From Actinomortierella ambigua (lineage: Eukaryota; Mortierellomycota; Mortierellomycetes; Mortierellales; Mortierellaceae): 64,000 bases of DNA. A model generated the notes under the pieces. That model worked only from the letters and a program-made list of their open reading frames with translations, made no database searches and was not told the origin of the DNA. The position numbers and the translations under genes are program-made. The stretch covers positions 1 through 64,000 of the forward strand of contig JAAAJB010000089.1 of assembly GCA_016098155.1 (NCBI GenBank), in the 5' to 3' direction. Numbering within the stretch: the first letter of the stretch is position 1; each line of letters starts with the position of its first letter. Shown here piece by piece: positions 57,712 to 64,000 of this stretch.

Positions 57712-59466
57712 GGTGAGGAAGGAAGGGTGATAAGAGATGCAAAGATAAAAAGGTCGCTAGCACTTTGTTGCCGCGGCTCTTTGGAGGAGTGATTGTAGAA
57801 GAAGGGAACGGAGGAAAGGCGAGGCAGGGTTTTGTCTGGATGTCAACAACTGGAGGGTGCCTCGGAGAGCGTGCTACAGATTTTTAGGGGAGGGGGTGCG
57901 TGGAACAAGCTTTGTGTTGTTTTTGCTGGGGTTGTGATCACGATGAGGAAGCTGTGTGAATGCCACTTGAGGAAACACAATGAATGAATGAATGAATGAA
58001 TGAATGGGATGAAAGTGCTGAATGGGTAAGAGAGTCAACTGGACAGCTATGAGAAAGAGAAAAGGAGGAGGAGAGGAGAGAGAAAAAGAGTCCGCTTTTT
58101 AGTTGCTTGGGGTGAACGGAGTGCAGAAAGTGGCCGAGGCACTTTATATTTGACTTTTTTTTTCTCATGGAAGAAGGTTTGACGCTCAAGCGCATATTGA
58201 CAACATGCTGGTGTAAGGGTGCAAATCAAAAAATTGAAATAAAAGGCGAGGCAAAGTGTGGCAGCAGCTATCGTGTTATCGTCGCAAGAGAAATACGTCC
58301 CTGAGCGCGTTGCTTCGACACATCTTTATGCTTGCAAAGCAATAAAAGGTGAAAAAGGGGTCACTCCCATTGCATTGTGCCAGGCTCATTGCTATCCTCG
58401 ACATATTCAAATTGCAACGTTCATCAACGGTTTTTTTTTATTAGTGAGGATGTGTTATGTATTATGTATATGTGAATGTGGATGCGTGAGTCTAGACAGG
58501 AGTACGCATTGGATGGAACAGGAGAATGTAGAGTTCTGCCGGAAGATTGGATGCCCATCCTCGGTCACATGGACCGCCGTCCTCAGTGATCGGGTCTAAT
58601 ATGAAAAGGTCAGGCTGAACAGCAATAAAGGTGTACGCGCGTATGTATCTGTTGTATGGGTGTGGATCGGAGGGATTGGCCATCTTGGCCATCTCAGAGT
58701 TTTCGCGTTTTCGCCGTCAAGGGCAAAAATGCGCAATTCTGCGGAACCTGGGCTTCAAATACTTCTATTAGTGGTTGTTGGATAGGTGTAGGTGTGCGAG
58801 TGCGCGCGTGTGTGTGAGAGCGCTTTGTTCTTGTTTAGCGGTGGACATCATCGACTCCAGCGCTCGATTGCTTTTCTTTTCTGTGGGGCCACAGTTGTTG
58901 ATGCCAAGACTGGGTTGTTAGTTGAGCCGATCTGTCACCTCTTAGCTCTTAGCTACAACGGTAGACAACGCCTTCCACGTGTAGACGTGTAGTGATGACG
59001 AGATCATGATGGCTCCTATTTGGGCACGGGGCACTCAATCTTTGACAGTCATCCAATGGTGCACTCTGCGTGCCTGAGCGTTTACTATTATTGCCGCAAT
59101 GGTCTGTTCGCAGGCGTTGGAAAGATATGGACGACATCTCTCTCTCTCTCCTACTCTCAGATATGGAGAGGCCCTCTCTGTCCCACTTAGGGCAGCGCCA
59201 CCATTTTCGAACGTTGAATAATTGTCCGACCCTCGTTCTCAATGACTCAACGTAAAAAAAAACCTGTCATATTCAGTAGTAGGACGAGACGTAGTGATCT
59301 CTCTCTTTGAATTGCATCTCTCTTTGCATTGCTCCCTTTTTTCATTCCATTGTCGACAAAAGAAGACCACCCCCTCATCTCTCTCTCCTTTTCTCGGCCC
59401 ACTCTGTTCAGGACCCTTTTCGTTTTTTTCTATTCTTTTCCTCGACCTGCAAACGACTCTCCAATA
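57712..59466. other. Divergent intergenic region upstream of THR1
   Basis: About 1.75 kb without a supported gene between divergent starts. It contains a TGAA tetranucleotide array, a GT/GC-alternating purine-pyrimidine patch at about 58785-58820 and pyrimidine-rich leader sequence before THR1 (about 59290-59460). Confidence 0.5.
57981..58006 (+). repeat. (TGAA)n microsatellite
   Basis: Six TGAA units plus a partial unit, uninterrupted. Confidence 0.9.
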
Positions 59467-60817
59467 ATGTCACAGACTTCTCCAGCATCGTACAAGCACA
59501 AGGGCTTCAAGATCTCGGTCCCGGCAACATCGGCCAACATTGGACCTGGTTTTGATGTTTTGGGCATTGCCTACTCGATGTACTTGACATTAGACTGTGC
59601 TCGCCTGCCAGAGGGTGCCTCGCCACGGCTGGTCATGTCGTACGAGGGCGAAGGCGCCAGCGATGTACCCTTGATCGCTGAGAAGAACCTGATCACCAAG
59701 ACAGCCATGTACGTCCTGTCGACGTATGGCATCGATCAATTGCCTCCTCTGAAGATCCATTGCACGAACCCGATCCCGTTGGGCCGTGGCCTGGGTTCGT
59801 CCGGCTCTGCCGTCGTGGCCGGTGTCTTGCTGGCGAATGCCGCCGGCGAGTTGAACATGACGAACGATCGCATGCTGGATTACTGCTTGATGGTCGAGCG
59901 TCACCCCGACAATGTCGCACCAGCCCTGATGGGCGGCTTCGTTGCCTCGTTCTTGCGTGAGCTCGAGCCCAAGGATCTCGAGCCGTCGAGCATCCCCCAG
60001 TCAGAGCCGACCCGCAATGGCGCCCCGCAACCACCAACCCCTGTCACGGATATTGGACACTATGTCCAGCTTGGCTGGAACGACGAGATCAAGGCCGTCA
60101 CCATCATCCCCGACTTTGAGGTTGCTACCGAAGATGCTCGCGCCGTTCTGCCAGATATGTATGAGCGCCCAGATGTGGTAGGTTTTTGATGGGGGGGACG
60201 GGTGATTGACAATGATGGAGATACATACACATACTCTGATTTGGCCTCAAAAAACAGCAATTTGAATTCTGACGGACGGGGAGAATCACTCTGTTTTCTT
60301 ACACACAACTCATTGTCATAGATCTACAACCTCCAACGCATCGCCGTCCTGACTTCGGCGCTTGCCCGCAAGCCAGTGAACCCCGGTCTGATCCATCAAG
60401 CTATGCGCGATAAGGTTCACCAGCCCTATCGCAAGCATTTGGTATGATCTCAGGAGGAGAATGGGGAGGGGAGCACAATGTCGACTTGTCTTACTGCTAT
60501 CAAGGAGAGAAGAGAGAGAGAGTGAGAGAGAATGAGGGGAGAGCTAGAGTTACTCACACTTGTTCCTCTTTTTCGTATAGATCCCTGGCATGGCCGAGAT
60601 GCTCGAAACCATCACCCCTACGACATGCCCTGGCGTGGTGGGTATCTGTTTGAGCGGTGCAGGCCCAACGATCTTGGTGTTGGCCACAAAGAACTTTGAA
60701 GAGATTGCGCATCGTGTGCAGGCCATCTTTGAGAAGCAGCCCAACGGTGGCATTAAGAGCATGTACAAAGTGCTCGACATTGTGGAGGAGGGCGCCAAGA
60801 CCGAGTACCAGGATTAG
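59467..60817 (+). CDS. THR1: Homoserine kinase
   Basis: GHMP kinase that phosphorylates L-homoserine with ATP in threonine biosynthesis. Three exons, 59467-60177, 60322-60441 and 60581-60817, give 355 residues, close to yeast Thr1. Motif 1 is VPATSANIGPGFDVLG at about 18-33. The GHMP ATP loop is PLGRGLGSSGSAVVAG at 104-119. Motif 3 is CLSGAGPTILVL in exon 3. ERHPDNVAPALMGG and RIAVLTSALAR are further family blocks. A loop of about 30 residues with Pro-rich sequence (SEPTRNGAPQPPTP) sits between two barrel strands, as in fungal enzymes. The start codon is preceded by a pyrimidine-rich leader. Cytosolic. Confidence 0.95.
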
Positions 60818-61195
60818 AATATGAAAAACAAAGAGGGCGCACCATGATGGTCTCTTCCATCTTTTTTTTTTTTTATTGTATATCGTGTAATCTGTACCAT
60901 ACCCCCACACTTCCACTGGATAGAAGAAGCATAGGGAGAGAGAGAGAGAACGACACTTTCGTGCTCTCATAGAAAAAATGATAAAGAAAGACTGAAGAAG
61001 CCCAGTTCTAACGTCTGTAGTATTCTTCGAACGAATTCTCCCCCACACCCTTTGAGTGGAATTGGGCTACGAAAAAGAGGGTGTCAAAGTGGCTTGGGCA
61101 GCCCTATTTTTTTTCTTCGTTCTACACATGCAATGGGGAGAGCAACAGATTCAGCACAACCATCTCTCCTAGCTAGCCTGTCGACTCATCTTACC
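60818..61195. other. Intergenic between THR1 and the RNase P subunit
   Basis: About 380 bases with a T-run near 60860-60874 and G/A-rich sequence. An upstream in-frame ATG at 61130 exists, but the family N-terminus begins at 61196. No separate gene. Confidence 0.5.
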
Positions 61196-63126
61196 ATGGG
61201 CAAAAAGGACAAGAAGCAGGAAGGCCATGTCGCAAATCGCGAGATTTACTCTCGCATGAACTTTCTCTACCAAGCCGCCAACTATCTTGCCACTTTGCCT
61301 CGCACGACACGACCTTCACAGTCCTCCATCCTCCCGCACGTGCGAGTCTCGCGCTGGCCTCGTCGAGGGACGTGCTTCGAGTGTGGATGCCCACGTCAGC
61401 GTCATCGGTGCCAACAAAGGGGTGATCCAGCAAGGACAAGGACGTCGGCAGCATTAGCAGCAGCAGCAGCATTACATCCAACGGCCGAGGATCTGGTTGC
61501 CCTGGATACGACAGTGTCAAACATAGACAACATGGATCTCGATATTGGGGAAGCGCCAACCACCACCACTACCACCACCACCACCACGAAGGCAACAGGG
61601 ATGCTAGTAGGATCAGCGGCAGCAGCACCTCCACCATCACCACCATCGGAGTCAAAGTTAAACCGCAAGGCTCGGAGGCAACTGGAGCGCGAGTTGCTCG
61701 TCCAAGAGCGGAAACGGCGTCGACAGGGGTCCTCGACGTTGTTGCAAGTGCAAGAGGGGGATCCATCTGACAGCCACCGCTACCAGTCGACAGTGGTCAC
61801 GGAGGAGCAGGGTCAAAACAGCCATACCACAGACGCAGCTACTTTAACGACAGCAACAGCAGCAGCAGTAACAGCAGCAGCGATGCAGAAGCGATTAAAG
61901 CTGAGGCGGCGTCGTAACAAGCCTGCATGTCGTTTACCTTCTCTCAGGTCATTCTCCTCCTCGTCGTCGTCTTTTATGTTTTCGCTGTCCTGTTCCAATG
62001 CTGGCAAGTGTGGTTGTCATGACGACGGGCCCGACGTGCCAATGGCCGATGATGGGATGGCATCAGTACAGGCAGCAACAAGAGCAGGACATGCCTCCAC
62101 GGAGGATCTTACGAGCGGTGGTGGCGGCGCATTCAAGTTTTCGCGAGCGGCGCGGTTCTACACAGCAGCCCTCCGCGAGATTGGGCGCAAGAATGTCATC
62201 CGGATGTAAGCCACACCACATACGACATACACAACAAAAAAAAAAAAGGATGGACGAGTTTGGGGCACAGCAAGGGCTTTTCATTTTTGTCTGTGCGGTG
62301 GGCGTCATGCACTTGTGTGTGTATGGTGCATGGGTGGCGGATTTATTATTCTCCTATATCAGGCATCAAGCACTTGTGCACAGGCGTGTTCACTCAATGG
62401 AGAAAGTGTCGGAAGAAGATGAGGATTTTTTTTTGGTTGCCCTGCCCTACATTTTTTTTTTTTTTTTTTTTTTTTTTGGTTTTGCTGATCTAATTGTACT
62501 ACCTCCGCCCTCCATTGTCTTGGGTTGTTGTATCTATTTCTAGGGATCCCATGATCAAGAGAACACTCTGTAGACGTTGTGATAGTCTGTTGATTCCTGG
62601 CGTAAGCGCTACTGTTCGCATTGAAGGTAAATCTCCAACCAACCAACCAACTCACTAACCAACTGACCTAAAAAAAAAAAACCTAATCTGTACTCCTGTA
62701 AGAGGTACTAAAATCCCTGTGCATGCATTTTTGATACCTCTTTTTATTATAGCGAAACCTCAACTCCATACTGCAGTAGCATGTAATGCTTGTGGTACAT
62801 TGCGAAGCTATTACTGCATGCCTGGCAGGGGTATCCAAGGCGACCGATTAGAGACTCCCAGCACAACAATGGCTACAGCGCCTCCTCCCAAGCAGCAGCA
62901 ACAGCAGCAGCAGCAGCAGCAGCAGCAACTAAAGGACAACACCCGCAACAAGCATCAAGGCGCAGCAAGGGCAGTATCGTTAGCATCCGCCACAATGGTC
63001 TCTACCACCATTGCGGGTCACCCTACTGCTCTTTTGTCGTCCGAGTCATCGTCATCATCGATGACCGCGGAGTCACCCACGTCGAAGGATTCACCATCTA
63101 CTGCTATGCAGGTGGGCGACGAGTAA
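61196..63126 (+). CDS. RPR2: RNase P protein subunit, Rpr2/Rpp21/SNM1 family, with large insertion
   Basis: Protein subunit of nuclear RNase P, which removes 5' leaders from tRNA precursors. Three exons, 61196-62205, 62544-62626 and 62753-63126, give 488 residues. The core is split. MNFLYQAANYLATLP lies at about 22-36, while its usual continuation (SRAARFYTAALREIGRKNVIRM-DPMIKRT) starts only after about 285 residues. The zinc ribbon is Cys346/Cys349 (LCRRCDSLLIPG) and Cys375/Cys378 (ACNACGTLRSY). The insert is Thr-, Ala- and Ser-rich with a basic segment and stays open throughout, so it is probably translated. After the ribbon comes a run of 12 Gln (62893-62928). Yeast Rpr2 has about 144 residues. 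The call is good; a missed intron inside the insert is possible. Confidence 0.82.
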
Positions 63127-63631
63127 AATGAAATATTAAAAATAAAAACAGGGAGTTGATGCTCTAAAGGTAGAGCTAAAACGTCGTGTTTTGGACTGAA
63201 CCATTTAATCATTGGGTTGCACATATCCTTGTCTTGTATCCAACGGCGTGGGCACATGGTACGATGGCCATCCTTCTGAGGGAGGGTCCAACAACAAAGT
63301 GTGACTGATAATCATGGTAAGCAGGGCATAGAGTATCAAGAATGTTTTTTATTTATTTATAATTTGTAGTGGTGGTTTAGAAAGGGTGAGGGAGCGGCGT
63401 GAGAGGTTAGTGTAGGATGGGAAACGGGGTGGAAGGGACATGAGAATGGCATGGTCGGTTTTTGTTTAAGAGGTAGGTGTGAGTGAGTGATGGAGCCAAA
63501 GAAAAAAAAAGGGCTAACGAGCACAAACATAAAGCAACAAAAAGCAAACAAAGAAAAACAAAAGACGAGGTGCGGGTCGAGAAGGTTGATGGCGGATAGC
63601 GTAACTGATAGGTTATTTTTTTTCCTCCTGT
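63127..63631. other. Convergent 3' region
   Basis: About 500 bases between the stop codons of the RNase P subunit and the transporter. AT-rich with A-runs; no gene. Confidence 0.55.
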
Positions 63632-64000
63632 CTAGTTCTCTATCCTGACCTTCATGAGCTCCGCCTTTTCCGAAGATTGTGGGGGCGAAGGTGGTGGGAT
63701 GGCAGGCGTCAAGGGTCGCATGCGCTTGTTCTTCTCTTGCAGATCGATGTAGCTGTAAAAGGCGCCTCCCAACAGTGTCAGAAGAATACCCAGGCCGTTC
63801 AGGAAGCCAATGGTGGTATGGAAAACAGTGACCGCCACGACGATCGACAAGACCTGCTTGACGTTCGCTGCCACCGTCATTGTCAGTGCTGATGTCTTCT
63901 TGTTTGCCGTGAACGAGACATAGTTGAGGAAAAAGGCAATAATGCCGTTCACCAAAAGGACCAAGACCAGCTTGTAGCTCATCTCCGTGCGGCTGAACGC
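63632..64000 (-). CDS. Nucleotide-sugar/triose-phosphate transporter (SLC35/TPT), 3' part
   Basis: Partial gene: the C-terminal 122 residues are present and the frame is open to the window edge, so the start lies outside. The sequence SYKLVLVLLVNGIIAFFLNY, then SALTMTVAANVKQVLSIVVA and LLTLLGGAFYSYIDL, matches the last transmembrane helices of the TPT/SLC35 family of Golgi and ER drug/metabolite transporters. The conserved Lys of NVKQ and the final GGAFYSY helix are present. The tail is Pro/Ser-rich and basic (PPPSPPQSSEKAE), as expected for a cytosolic C-terminus. Substrate cannot be told. Confidence 0.85.
   Translation of the reverse strand, partial: AFSRTEMSYKLVLVLLVNGIIAFFLNYVSFTANKKTSALTMTVAANVKQVLSIVVAVTVFHTTIGFLNGLGILLTLLGGAFYSYIDLQEKNKRMRPLTPAIPPPSPPQSSEKAELMKVRIEN

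Overview
The window is nuclear DNA of a filamentous, early-diverging fungus. Nearly every gene is broken by short GT-AG introns of about 60 to 650 nt. Fungus-specific genes are present: homoisocitrate dehydrogenase of the alpha-aminoadipate lysine route, homoserine kinase, a secreted chitinase, a Sec72-type translocon subunit and a siderophore-type transporter. Polypyrimidine, poly-A and poly-G tracts between genes, the gene content and the kind of mobile-element debris suggest Mucoromycota, most likely Mortierellomycotina. That placement is inference; no rRNA or marker locus lies in the window. All splice junctions were placed by hand from reading frame, GT/AG boundaries and family conservation.

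Layout. 1-9.6 kb (minus strand): EPL1 of the NuA4 acetyltransferase, an O-fucosyltransferase-like type II membrane protein, a promethin/LDAF1-like lipid-droplet membrane protein and an HbrB/Bit61-type TORC2 subunit. 10.3-18.2 kb (plus): a Rab11 GTPase, a pyridoxamine-phosphate-oxidase-like FMN protein, a helix-hairpin-helix protein and a 1,119-residue F-box protein. 18.4-22.5 kb (minus): LYS12 and a GH18 chitinase with a chitin-binding tail. 22.5-30.8 kb: a gene-free island of about 8 kb with an assembly gap, a decayed Fanzor (eukaryotic TnpB-like RNA-guided nuclease) pseudogene and, directly downstream on the same strand, a decayed Helitron. 30.8-37.7 kb (plus): a G-patch protein, a minimal beta-carbonic anhydrase, RPS17 and a carnitine-type mitochondrial carrier. 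38.2-41.1 kb (minus): mitochondrial ribosomal protein uS2m and SEC72, the latter divergent from the RFC4-type clamp-loader subunit (41.3-42.7 kb, plus). 42.8-45.6 kb (minus): an unrecognised 160-residue protein and a 14-helix MFS transporter. 45.6-48.8 kb is gene-poor apart from tRNA-Lys(CUU). 48.8-52.6 kb (minus): an aldo/keto reductase and PEX10, the latter divergent from TIM23. 54.4-64 kb: a large COG2907-type flavin oxidoreductase (minus), THR1 and an RPR2/RPP21-type RNase P subunit (plus), and the 3' part of an SLC35/TPT nucleotide-sugar transporter (minus) cut by the window end.

The live genes are mostly housekeeping and show no obvious metabolic cluster. Several serve organelles: MRP4, CRC1, TIM23 and LYS12 in mitochondria, PEX10 in peroxisomes, SEC72 in the ER and the promethin-like protein in lipid droplets. 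The most interesting part is the island at 22.5-30.8 kb. The Fanzor relic keeps the RuvC-I aspartate context, the EYYT glutamate context and the terminal MAGHxICN and PLYLQP blocks. It has lost the RuvC-III aspartate and is broken by frameshifts and a stop codon.
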